Below are positions 49,304 through 58,894 of a DNA stretch of 64,000 nucleotides, in pieces (within the stretch, counting starts at the first letter, position 1; each line of letters begins with the position of its first letter). A program made the translations under genes and the position numbers. The DNA is from Pyrenopolyporus hunteri (lineage: Eukaryota; Ascomycota; Sordariomycetes; Xylariales; Hypoxylaceae): positions 4,154,001 to 4,218,000 of the forward strand of contig CADCXC010000038.1 in NCBI GenBank assembly GCA_902806595.1. The letters are read 5' to 3'. The notes under the pieces were generated by a model that worked only from the letters and a program-made list of their open reading frames with translations, ran no database searches and was not told where the DNA came from.

Positions 49304-50201
49304 AAGGGGATGATAGTTGAAACAAATTTTTGCTTGGACATATTACGAGAGTGTCGTATACATATGCATAGACTAAAATGCGCCGATGCATCCTCAGGGG
49401 AAATATTAGAATAATAACTAATACTATGAAATGGGAGTTTAAATGTGAGTATTGGTCGACTTGGCTATATGTATTTAGCTCTTGTGGTCTATGAGCAGGC
49501 AGCTCAGGGGATCCATCATTCTGTCGTGAATGTCAAGACTATCGAGCGAGTTAAGGAAAATATTGAGCCTCTAGATAAAAGTAAGTTATTGCGCTGAGAT
49601 GAAAACCATATTATCCCTCTACGGAGCTCTACAAGCCGAGCTATCCCCGGCCTCCCTGTTATGCTGTAGACTCACTTCTAGATGGGCTGTCTAGATATGA
49701 CGCGGGATTGCACGTGTGTTATAAACAGACCTGAAGAGATGCCCAAATTCCCACCAAAATCCATGTTTACCTACCTAGGTAGGCATACCGTGTGTCTTTT
49801 GGACTCCGGCTCTCCCGGTTCTGATGAAACTCTCGCTCGGGATGAATTTTTATAGCTTTTAAGTGAGTCAAAGGGGATTTACTCATAATAATGTGCAACA
49901 AAGCGATACTATAACTCGTTTAATCGTATACCATTACTGTTTACTGCTTATTCCGTTTACCCCGCCAACCCCCACCAAAACATGATCCCGAATCTGGACA
50001 ATCTACGTCGATGCCTACCTCGCCCCTATTTCCTCCCCCCAGGCAACGAAATAAACCCTATATCTCGTAGTATAAGAAGTAGACGAAAGACTCCGGACTG
50101 CCCTTCTCGAACCGAGACTCGTACTACCTCGAATACGCCCTCGTAGAACACCCAAACGTTGGTTCGCATTAGACAGACAAACAAACAAGTAACAAGAAAA
50201 A
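49304..50201. other. Intergenic, no gene seen
   Basis: About 900 bp between the FAD oxidase and TBCA, both on the plus strand. It contains a TACCTAGGTA palindrome at 49772-49781. Minus-strand frames at 50015-50257 overlap the TBCA leader and look like chance. Confidence 0.5.
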
Positions 50202-50731
50202 ATGCCGGCACCGTCCCCTCTCATCATCGCGACGCAGTCCGTCCAACGCCTCGTCAAAGAAGACCGGTACTACCGCAAGGAACTCACGCAACAATCAGAA
50301 CGCGTCAAGCGGCTGGAGGCGAACCTGAAAGAAGCGGGTGACAGCGCGGACGGTAATGCCGAGTTTGTACTGAAGCAGGAGGTACGTCTACGCATTTATT
50401 CACTTCCCTACAACCCCTATCCAGACATTCGACGACACAACAAACACCCTACACACGGACGACACAAACCCATAAACCCACAAACTCCTTAAGAGACGTG
50501 AGGAAGCTATTACACGGAACCAGCTAACGCGTAACAACCACGCAGCAAAAAGCCATGGACGAGACCCGCGCGGTCTTCGTGCCCCTGAGCTCGCGCATCG
50601 CCGAGGCCGTGCAGCGCCTCGAGGAGCAGATCGCCGCGGCCGAGAGCGAGGACGCGCCCGCGGCCGACATAAGCAAGGCCAAGGAGGCCCTCGAGCTCGG
50701 CAAGTCGGTGGAGGAACCGCCCGTTGCGTGA
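50202..50731 (+). CDS. TBCA: Tubulin-binding cofactor A
   Basis: Exons 50202-50381 and 50546-50731 give 121 residues. The 164-nt intron has donor GTACGT, branch GCTAAC and acceptor GCAG, in phase 0. Cofactor A (Rbl2 in yeast) is a small cytosolic three-helix bundle that binds beta-tubulin after its release from the CCT chaperonin and protects cells from free beta-tubulin. The protein begins MPAPSPLIIATQSVQRLVKE, continues DRYYRKELTQQSERVKRLEA, and after the intron QKAMDETRAVFVPLSSRIAE and AVQRLEEQI. All segments are amphipathic helices typical of the family, and length matches (about 110-125 residues). The intron is two to three times longer than its neighbours', but shows no nested donor that would suggest a twin intron. 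Confidence 0.92.
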
Positions 50732-51254
50732 GGCGTTTATATTACGTTAGATGGGGTGGAAAGTTGAGGGGAGGAGAGAAGAGAGCGTTAGGGGTAGTGG
50801 GAGGAAATTATGACTATGATTACGAGCGTGAGAGCTTTGCTGGTGTAGGATTACGAAAGAAGAATCATCCGTTGAATTAAGTGCACAATGATACCATGAA
50901 TTTCTACAAAGAGGGACGAAGACATAAAAAGAGCTAAGTGTGCATGTTTTTTAGAAGAGCTTGGGGAGGTAGAGGTCTACCTATGTAGTATAGAATCGAC
51001 GACGATCCTATCTACTCCCTGCCCTTAATTAGTTATCTACCTACATACCTACATAGGTAGGTAGGTAGGTAGGTAGGTAGGTAGGTATTAGTCTGTAAAA
51101 TGCCGTTTTGCTCTGCTGGGTATAACATCTTCCTCTTCTGCTTTCTGCAATGCGTAAGGGCTAGCATGATGCAATTAAGTCTAGCAAATGATATCACTGC
51201 TCGTCGTATTCCATTGTAATAACCTCCTTTCTCTTCCATGCTTCACGACTCTGC
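50732..51254. other. Intergenic between convergent TBCA and THOC7
   Basis: About 520 bp with no gene. Holds the GTAG microsatellite at 51036-51088. Confidence 0.5.
51036..51088. repeat. GTAG tetranucleotide microsatellite with inverted left part
   Basis: A CTACCTACATACCTAC stretch is followed by about eight GTAG/TAGG units (51054-51088). The two parts are complementary, so single strands could fold into a hairpin. Shorter TACCTAGGTA forms of the same motif occur elsewhere in this window. Confidence 0.9.
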
Positions 51255-52391
51255 TCACGAAGTGTCCATCGTATCACCGTGGGCGTTACCGGGTGCGTCG
51301 ACCGTAATCTGCGGTGTATCCTGCGACGCGTCCTCCGCCATCGGGGTATCAGCCTGGTTCTGGTTCTGGTTCTGGTTCTGCTGCGCCGTCGACGACTCGC
51401 CCATCTCGACATCCTCGCCCTCCTCCGGCTCCTCCTCTCTCAGCTGCTGGCTTCCCGCCCTGTGGCTCGGGACCTGGCTTCCGGCTCGGGAGAAGCCGCC
51501 GCTAGCATCGGGTCGCGGTTTCAGAGCAGCTCCATTCGCCGCAGCACCCCCGGCCCCGGGACTATCCGGCCGCGGGGTCCTCTCGCCCTTGGACGACACG
51601 GCGCCGCTGTCGGGATGGGGCGTGGCGTTGCCGCTCGCGAGCCCGCCCTTGCCAGGGGTGGGGATGGGGGTGGCGGCGGCCTCGCCGTCCTCGGCGTCGG
51701 AATCCATGCCCTCGCGGCGCTCGACCTCCTCCTTCTCGTCGCGGATCAGCGCGCGCAGGCGCTTGCCCTCGTCGACGAGGCGCTCGAACTGCTCGCGGCG
51801 GTCGCGCCACGTCGCCCCGTACGTCTCGCTCTCGCGCTGCAGGTCCTCGCACTCCTCCGCCAGCTTCGCCAGGTTCGCCGCCTGCTCCGCCCGCGGCCGC
51901 AGCATCCGGTTGCTCGTGATGCGGTCGGCGAGCTCGTCGAACTTGCGGCGCTGCGCGAGCGTCGCGCGCGCCGACTCCAGCTGCGCTCGCAGCCGCGCGT
52001 TGCCCTCCCGCACCGACTCCATCGTCGCTAGGATCCGCACCCGGTCCGCCGCGTACCGCTCTCGCTCTCGCGCGTTGGCCGTGCCGAGGAGTTGCAGGCG
52101 CAGGATCTGCGCGTCGAAGGCTTCGAAGTCGAGCAGGATGTCCTCCTTCAGCGCGTTGATGTCGACGTTGTTGGGCGAGGAAGTGTTGGCGGCGCCGGAC
52201 TCCTGGTCGTTGCTGCCATTGTTGCCCTCGGGAGGCGGGGTAGGAAGTTTGCTGGGACTCGTGAAGGCGCCGGGGGCGATGAGGCGTTTGGTGAGTCGTT
52301 TGAATGGCTTCTCTTCCACGTTAAGAAGCCGGGTTTTATGCAGCTCGTTCTCTTCTCGCTCGTCGAGGAGTCCGAAATGAGAGGTCGCCAT
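51255..52391 (-). CDS. THOC7: THO complex subunit 7
   Basis: Single exon of 378 residues. The start at 52391 (MATSHFGLLDEREENELHKT) is chosen over an in-frame ATG 17 codons upstream because the family motif begins here; ATGGCG is a good context. THOC7 is part of the THO/TREX complex that couples transcription elongation to mRNA export in the nucleus. The N-terminal signature continues RLLNVEEKPFKRLTKRLIAP. A helical, coiled-coil region spans about residues 75-230 (NALKEDILLDFEAFDAQILR, then RERERYAADRVRILATMESV). The last 130 residues are disordered: Gly/Ala/Pro-rich, acidic, with a QNQNQNQNQ repeat written by a GGTTCT repeat on the plus strand. The coiled-coil half is the conserved part; the tail may vary in length between strains. 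Confidence 0.9.
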   Translation of the reverse strand: MATSHFGLLDEREENELHKTRLLNVEEKPFKRLTKRLIAPGAFTSPSKLPTPPPEGNNGSNDQESGAANTSSPNNVDINALKEDILLDFEAFDAQILRLQLLGTANARERERYAADRVRILATMESVREGNARLRAQLESARATLAQRRKFDELADRITSNRMLRPRAEQAANLAKLAEECEDLQRESETYGATWRDRREQFERLVDEGKRLRALIRDEKEEVERREGMDSDAEDGEAAATPIPTPGKGGLASGNATPHPDSGAVSSKGERTPRPDSPGAGGAAANGAALKPRPDASGGFSRAGSQVPSHRAGSQQLREEEPEEGEDVEMGESSTAQQNQNQNQNQADTPMAEDASQDTPQITVDAPGNAHGDTMDTS

Positions 52392-52986
52392 GATGATTTG
52401 GCCGGATATAGAGCTTTGTCTTGTCGCCGATGGGAGTTGCAAACGGGGAGGATGGGGGATGAAAAGTTGGGAGCGCAGTTCGAAAAGTGGTTGTCTCGGT
52501 GCATGTATTGTACTTTGTAGGGTTCGGCGTGTTGCTGAGGTTGCAATTGAAGCTTGGACTTGTTAAGTGTAAATGACTTATCGATAAGAATGATGCATGT
52601 CTTTATCGATAGGCGCCTAATAGCAGTGTACTTCGTTTGTACTCATTGTTTGGACTCACGTAATGGTTTCCTCAATGAAAAAGCCGCGATAAATGCATGA
52701 ATTAGGGGCTGAGTGAATGCTGATGCCTTATGCGGGGTCTTGACTTGAGGTCATCCCCTTTAATAGGAGGCGGTGATATATGATCAGCTACACCTATTAT
52801 TCACTGACCTTCTATAACGACTCTCTAAATCTTCCATTGTTTTTGAGAATAGCTATTGAAGGCATAGCAGACAATAGAATAGTATATAACTTTCACTATG
52901 TCTTCTACCATGAGGCTCTTATGAATCAGATGCATCTTACACCTAGCGCATGTCACGGGTATAGTGCATCCGGTGAATATCTATCG
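52392..52986. other. Intergenic upstream of THOC7
   Basis: About 600 bp between the THOC7 start and the COG4 stop, with no gene. Contains the TTATCGATAA-type motifs at 52577-52613. Confidence 0.5.
52577..52613. promoter_or_regulatory. Two TTATCGATAA-type motifs upstream of THOC7
   Basis: CTTATCGATAAG (52577-52588) is a perfect 12-bp palindrome. TTTATCGATAGG (52602-52613) is a near copy 13 bp further on. They lie about 190-220 bp before the THOC7 start. The ATCGATAAG half also appears upstream of RPC40 and between COG4 and SUA5. Confidence 0.4.
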
Positions 52987-55470
52987 TCATGTCCTGACTA
53001 GATTCCTCGCCCTCCGCCTCTCATCCTCGTTGAGCACCCATGCGATGCCATCCTCGCCTTCTTCGCTCGTTAATTCCTCCCACTCTTCTTCCTCCATGTT
53101 AGCCACCATCAGGATCTGTGTGACTCTTCCAAACAGCTCCCTAACAGCGTAGTTACCTCGAGCAACGGTGCTGACAATCCCTGAGAAATCTCGCTCCATC
53201 CGTATTGCGCCGTATGCGCTCGTCTTCCCGCTATAGCTCCACACCCTCTTCTCGAGTGTTTTAGACAGGTCCGTGGCCGTGAGATCCATAAGTGCGGTGA
53301 ACGTCTTGCTAGTCATCAGTCGTGCGATAGGTTTCATCAGCGCATCCCACCCGTGCTCAAATCTCCGCTGGACGCGGTCTATCACCTCGTCTTCGTCCTC
53401 GTCGTTTTGGCGCGCAATCTCTGCCAATTCATCTTCGGAGCGCCAGTAATCAGCATCGCGGAACGCTTCGACGAGAACTTGTTTTAATCTTTGCTTAACG
53501 ACGGCGGAGAAGAGAACTTTCAAAGCATCGGAAATCAGTTCGCCAGTCTTAAGAGCGAACGTAGAATTCAATGTATTGAGCGCCGAGGTTACGAACGCGA
53601 CATCATGTTCGAACGGGAAGGACGTGGCGAGGGGGCTAGAATGAGCTGCGTCTCCTGTTTGGTCGGGAGATGCACCTATTTGCGTTGTAATGACGCGGGC
53701 GAGGTAGTCCTTCGCAACGTCCAGACTGTTTATGAGCACGATGAAAGAAATGATCTTGTTCTCGGGTGGGAGGCCCCTTGTACAGTTGGCTGCGGGTAGG
53801 ACTCGTCGCGCATTCTCCGTTGCACCATTCCAATAAAGTCTGATCCTAACACTCTTCCGACGTCTGGAATTACCGAAGCTACTACGTCGCGTTGTGATGT
53901 CGACATAGCTTTTTGAATTATCGCGCTGACAATATACATTACGTCGTCGACGGCTGAGATAATGTAAGGTGCGTTTCCGTCGATGGGCTTGCTCAGATTC
54001 AAAGATAGCCCGGTAGGTGACTCGTCTAGTTGGAACGCCTTTTCAACAGACCTCCTAAAAAAGAATAACGCCAAAGAGTTGTAAGGCGACATAAGCTTCG
54101 CTGAGATCTTTCGGCCAAGATTGGATTTTGTGACGACCTCCGGTAATGATAGAGGGGCATCTTCAGGGGTATGAGGGTCCTTGAGACGGTTTAGCCATTG
54201 GTGGATAGATATTTGAGTTGAACGGCACACTTACCTTGCATTTGGCGGCGAGAAATTTTGAATATAATGACCATCGGCCCAGCATGATAGAGATCTCGCT
54301 AAGCAGAGCATCCACTTCTTTCATATCTACACCTTCATCTTCACTATCTCGACCGTTGGTTCCGCTGCCTACTGCCGGAGAATTCATCCGTGGCGTACCT
54401 GTAAGCGACCTTTGCGGGGGTAAAAAGCTTTGAACTAAAAAGGAGAACGGATAGCTCTTCGCATCGGTAAGTTTTCTGTCGACGCCCCTTTCGTCGCTCC
54501 AAGAATCCAAAATGATGCCGCCTTGAACATCGGCTTCCATCTGGAGCCTCTCTATGACCTTGACCATCTTGCCTTCGCCGTAATGCCTCTCCACCAGGCC
54601 ACCATGACTTTCAACAATTTGGGCAATATGCTCGAAGAGCTTCGTAAGCGCGTTCGCGTAGAAGAACCCGTCTCTCTTCCCCGCGTCGCCTGGCGTGGTT
54701 TTGAGAGTTGCCCGAGCTGTGCCGGCAACACCCTGGCATACATATCGCCCGTATACGTCTAACCCAACATCTCCCCTCCCTATCAGAGGGAATAGCTTGA
54801 AGAATCTCGTAATCTTAGCGCCATCGGCTTCTTTAACCGCCTTTTCAAATTCTCTCAGGAATAGACCGCACAAGCTCTCCTTCGCATTCTCAAGAGTCAC
54901 CCAGGGCGCGTCCGGCACCTCGACACTCGGCACCATAGAGGCTGCAAAGCCACCGCGTATAATGGGTTCGGGGACTTTGCTTGCGCGGGAGATATAGCCT
55001 GCTGCCGCCTCCCAGTCTTGCGGCGCGCCCATGCTACCCACAACTCCATGGACGCAAGCTTTGAGCTCAGCAACTTGCTCAACAACCTTCAGTGTTTGCT
55101 GCACCCTGTCCTTCTCTAGATCGAGTTCCTTAACTCGACTAGAAAGCCGTCCTGCAGTGTCGGCGGCTGAGGAAAGCATGCCATTGCTAATAGATCTCGT
55201 CGCGATGACTTGAGAACCGAGATTGGCACGAAGTAGGTCGAGTCGGCCGAGCTCGCGAGACAAGTCTGCCTGGGAGGAGAGAAGCGCATTGAGGCGGTTG
55301 GTTATGCTGGTCTCGCGAACGTGCAGGGCAGCTAGCGCGGAGCGGATGTCGGAAAGAGTCGAGGCATCGTGAATGGAGGGGCCCGAGGACGAGCTGGTGC
55401 CTAGCTTATTGGGAGTCTTCTGTGCTGTTGGCCCCGAGGAGTTGCCATTGGGGAGGTTGTTGGCGGACAT
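52987..55470 (-). CDS. COG4: Conserved oligomeric Golgi complex subunit 4, with an apparent frameshift
   Basis: The minus-strand start at 55470 (MSANNLPNG) is chosen over an upstream in-frame ATG at 55650. Exon 1 is 55470-54235. An intron (GTAAGT, GGCTAAAC branch, CAAG) leads to an exon starting at 54179. COG4 is a lobe A subunit of the COG tethering complex that retrieves Golgi enzymes in COPI vesicles. Features include an N-terminal helical Cog4 region, GFFYANALTKLFEHIAQIVE, LLSEISIMLGRWSLYSKFLA and the later DFIGMVQRRMRDESYP. At a run of four G (plus 53774-53777) the frame ends soon after, at 53730. Clear COG4 sequence (GLPPENKIISFIVLINSLD) continues one frame over to a stop at 52987. One extra G would join them into about 809 residues. 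No intron fixes the phase. Sequencing error or real mutation are both possible. Confidence 0.85.
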
Positions 55471-56107
55471 TAGGGCATTGGTTGTGGGAGGCGCATAGCG
55501 ACATAAGATGTTCAAGCCTGGAGCGTAGGATCTTGAACACCTTTTGCTATTGATGCGGATGGGAGATCGAGTTGGTCCAACCGGCGGCAGTGGGAGCGGG
55601 CGTTGTAAGTTGACGAATTCGCGAGGTGCAATAATTACGGTACGGTACAATATAATAGGTACCCGAAGTTACAATACAGCCCCCCACCCACCTAATTGTA
55701 GGGCTTAGCGATGGCCCCCGAGGGCGAGCAAAATAGGCTAGTTGGGCACTAAAGCTTCAAGAGCTTAACCTGCTATTGGTCCGTCATTGGCCATTCAACA
55801 CTGCCAGGTACCTAACCTAACCTTAATCGATAAGCTTACTGTAAATTTCACCCTCTGTCGTCATTGTAGATGTCTTATATGCCACTATGCTTTTTTACGT
55901 ATGAGTCACTTTACTATTATTCTTGGTATTCCAAGTCTCCTTCAACTTAAAGAATTGCTTTCCTTGAGAATTCCTATCTTCCCATCTCATAAAATCCGAG
56001 TGAATATAATTGTCATTTCGTGAGATTTAACATTAAGCAAATTGGCGTCCAGACTTCTACATCGCAGACTTATCACTGCTCGAGTTATTTCCAACTTGTA
56101 CAGCACG
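55471..56107. promoter_or_regulatory. Divergent promoter region of COG4 and SUA5
   Basis: A 637-bp region between two divergent starts with no gene of its own. It contains ATCGATAAG at 55826-55834 and a CCTAACCTAACC stretch just before it. The last 66 bases are in frame with SUA5 and may be translated from a near-cognate start (see the finding on SUA5). Confidence 0.45.
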
Positions 56108-57463
56108 ATGTCTCAAGACCTCCCAAGAGTGAAGACGCGCATTCTTAGGGTCCCAGAGAAGGAATTAGGGAAATTCATAGAAGGTGAAGGCCAGGAAAAA
56201 CTGGGATTATGGGAGATTTCGGAAAGCCAATCACCTAGCATAAAGATTCTGCATGAGGCCGCGGATTATCTTAGAACCAAGGATATACCCGTCGCCTTTC
56301 CCACCGAGACTGTTTACGGACTTGGGGCGGATGCAACAAGAAGCGCTGCCGTAAGGGGTATTTACACAGCAAAGAGGAGACCATCGGACAATCCCCTTAT
56401 CATTCATGTTTCTGATCTTGGGATGCTTCGAAACATTCTAACCCCTAAAGACGCGACTAACGGCACGACGGACACCAGCCATGACCGAATACCTGAGATA
56501 TACAAACCTCTTATAGAAAGATTCTGGCCCGGCCCCTTGACGATACTGCTTCCTAACCCAGTTTCGTCTAAGCTAGCCCCTGAGGTGACTGCCGGACTGA
56601 AGACTTTCGGTGCTCGGATGCCGAAGTCACCTCTTGCTCTCTCACTTATCAAGTTGACGGGAGTGCCACTAGCCGCCCCGTCGGCCAATGCTTCCACCAA
56701 ACCCTCTCCGACTACAGCTGAGCATGTACTAGAGGATTTAGATGGCCGGATAGAACTTATACTGGACGGCGGCCCGTGTTTTGTTGGCGTTGAGAGCACT
56801 GTAGTGGATGGCTTATGCGACCCTCCCTTAATCCTAAGGCCAGGCGGAGTTGGCGTAGATGAGCTGCGGAGCTGCCCTGGATGGGAGAAGGTCGAAAAGG
56901 GGTATAAAGACCAGAGCGAAATAGGCAAATCTGCACCAAGAGCCCCGGGGATGAAGTATAAACATTATAGCCCTAAAGCAACGGTGATTCTTTATGAGGC
57001 GACTTTTTCCGCTGGCAAGGACGGCATACAAATCCAGGATATCGAATCACTCATCGAGACTCGACGGGCCCAGATAGTGTCGGAAAACGGAGCTGATGGC
57101 TTACATATTGGTGTAATACGGACCCGACATTGGAAACCTGGAGCCGGATTACGTTGTAGTGAATTCAAGAAGCGAGAGACGGTGGGGACGCCAAACGGCC
57201 ACACCAGCCAGGAGGCGGTTGAGCTTGACGTTCAAGAAGCGGAACTATATGATACCACTGGTAAGGCTCCGATTGGGAAGCTTATGGATATAGACATAGG
57301 GGCGGATACCAGGAGCATAGCGCACGGACTGTTCTCGGCATTACGGGAACTGGATAGACGAGGCGCGGATATAATATTCGTGGAGGGGACGGTAGACAAC
57401 GAAGACATAGGCGCGGCGGTCATGAACAGGCTGCGCAAGGCAGCTTCTCAGATTAGGTCGTAG
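56108..57463 (+). CDS. SUA5: Threonylcarbamoyl-AMP synthase SUA5
   Basis: Single exon of 451 residues from the ATG at 56108. The enzyme makes threonylcarbamoyl-AMP from threonine, bicarbonate and ATP for the t6A modification at position 37 of ANN-decoding tRNAs. The YrdC fold spans about residues 45-265: AFPTETVYGLGADATRSAAV near 63-82, KRRPSDNPLIIHV, FWPGPLTILLPNP, GARMPKSPLALSLI and APSANASTKPSPTTAEHV. The Sua5-specific linker (APGMKYKHYSP near 278-288), which closes over the active site, is followed by the C-terminal Sua5 domain ending ADIIFVEGTVDNEDIGAAVM. The frame is open upstream to a TGA at 56021, and the extra residues look like a mitochondrial presequence. The 3' end is 154 bp from the convergent coatomer zeta gene. 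Confidence 0.95.
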   Translation: MSQDLPRVKTRILRVPEKELGKFIEGEGQEKLGLWEISESQSPSIKILHEAADYLRTKDIPVAFPTETVYGLGADATRSAAVRGIYTAKRRPSDNPLIIHVSDLGMLRNILTPKDATNGTTDTSHDRIPEIYKPLIERFWPGPLTILLPNPVSSKLAPEVTAGLKTFGARMPKSPLALSLIKLTGVPLAAPSANASTKPSPTTAEHVLEDLDGRIELILDGGPCFVGVESTVVDGLCDPPLILRPGGVGVDELRSCPGWEKVEKGYKDQSEIGKSAPRAPGMKYKHYSPKATVILYEATFSAGKDGIQIQDIESLIETRRAQIVSENGADGLHIGVIRTRHWKPGAGLRCSEFKKRETVGTPNGHTSQEAVELDVQEAELYDTTGKAPIGKLMDIDIGADTRSIAHGLFSALRELDRRGADIIFVEGTVDNEDIGAAVMNRLRKAASQIRS

Positions 57464-57617
57464 GTCACAGGTCACGCTGTCGTGGCTACCACACAGCTCA
57501 GCTTAGTGACATCCCTTTAAGAAGAAAACAACGACTTTTTACCAACGCCATGCCGGAGTCTACATTTAAGGCCAACTCGTAATCTTCCTCTGCACCCCAG
57601 AAAGGCTTACTCGTCTT

Positions 57618-58337
57618 TCACAATCCTTGCCTCAACCAGTCGGTCAACTTGGCCTTTCCTAATTGCGCCAAGTTGTTCACTCCTTGCTCGCTAAGGTCGA
57701 TGCGGCTCAGATTCACGTCTTGCGACGGCGCTTTGCTGACTCTCTGAACGATGATGGTCGGGTCGGTCTCTAGGATGATGCCGTCGTCCACGATCTCATC
57801 GATAGCTAAGGAGACTAAATCGTAGTTCTCGATTATGGTGCGCTTATCCACGGATTGCCTATCCCCCAGTTAGCTTTGTATCCAATTCGAGTTCTCGACT
57901 GGCCGACATACTTGAATAATAGGTGTAGCGAATCCCTCAGGGCCAGGATGACGTTGTATAGGAGGACCTCGTTCTCGTCTACGCCGCCTACGACATACAT
58001 CATCACGTCAGACTCCATCTTATACAGCACGATTCGGTTGTCGTAGAGGATGATGTCGCCGGTTTGCTTCGCCGTCTTTTCTAACAGGCCCTTCTCGAAG
58101 GTCTTTTGCGACTTCACGTCCGCGAAGGGTCCGCTCGGTTGGTGGTGATGTGTGTTTGAAGCTGCGTAAGCTACCCGTCAGCTATTATACCCCTTTCACG
58201 GTCGAGACTAGGTTGGCCCTACAGGATGTGGGAGCGTGGTGGGGTGCGCTGTAGTACTTCGCAAATATCCTCGAGCCATCGTCGATGTTGAGGATGATGA
58301 TGGCATTCACCGAGGATAGGGACATGCCTGGCGCCAT
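57618..58337 (-). CDS. RET3: Coatomer subunit zeta (COPI)
   Basis: Exons 58337-58223, 58161-57912 and 57858-57618 on the minus strand give 201 residues. Intron 1 has an unusual GTAGGG donor and GCAG acceptor; intron 2 has GTATGT, GCTAAC and GATAG. Zeta-COP is the small adaptor-like subunit of the COPI coat that drives Golgi-to-ER and intra-Golgi retrograde transport. The longin-like fold is clear: SLSSVNAIIILNIDDGSRIF, FADVKSQKTFEKGLLEKTAK, GDIILYDNRIVLYKMESDVM, ENEVLLYNVILALRDSLHLL, then VDKRTIIENYDLVSLAIDEI and TDPTIIVQRVSKAP. It ends with GKAKLTDWLRQGL. The His-rich loop THHHQPSG at the intron 1 junction is poorly conserved in the family, so that boundary is the least certain. A second Met at residue 5 is an alternative start. 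Confidence 0.93.
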
Positions 58338-58894
58338 CTTGAGGGTTGGGTATTGTTAGAGACTAGAGATACAGATGAAGATGGTCTGCAGGTAAAGACG
58401 ATGCTCTAACAATTGCCAATTGTCTCTTATCATACCACAACTATCTTATTCACTGCGCCAACATGTGGAAGTTCGAGGTACATGTACCTAACAGCGCATG
58501 TGGCATCTGGTTACTAAGGGACTGGACTCGAGATTATGGAGAAACTGTTTTAGCGGAACCGCGAACAGGGGTCCGCCGCGCTCAAGGGATGCATAACTCT
58601 GCATAACCCTTATGACAGGGTACACAGATCAAATAAAGCCAGTTTAAGGGTTTGCATAATTTCCACTTTACACGAAAAGTCGCGTCCCACCCCCTATCAA
58701 CGCGTTTTTCCCCGTTTTGTGATTTCTCCCTGGGCGGTATCCCACTTATCAACCTGGAACTTATCCCACTCACTCACTCGTGGACGGGCTTAATTTCTAA
58801 GTTATCCACCTTCGACTCAAGGTTATCTTTCTTTTTGTAACCGAATACTAATCAGTACGAATTTTACATCGAGTCATATAGCATCCGGTCCAAG
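58338..58894. promoter_or_regulatory. Divergent promoter region of coatomer zeta and MCM4
   Basis: A 557-bp region between divergent starts with no gene. The MluI cell-cycle box at 58700-58705 is listed separately. Confidence 0.5.
58700..58705. promoter_or_regulatory. MluI cell-cycle box (ACGCGT) upstream of MCM4
   Basis: ACGCGT lies 190 bp before the MCM4 ATG, with a CGCGT half site at 58681-58685. MBF binds such boxes in yeasts to switch on replication genes at the G1/S transition. The role here is inferred from the site and the gene it precedes. Confidence 0.45.

Noticed and set aside
51036..51088. Array that could suggest a CRISPR or satellite
   Set aside because: A simple GTAG microsatellite without spacers, in a eukaryotic genome.
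53720..53800. An intron that would restore the COG4 frame
   Set aside because: The best pair (GTACAA donor to ACAG, 58 nt) gives the wrong phase and would remove the conserved-looking GLPPENKIISFIVL segment.
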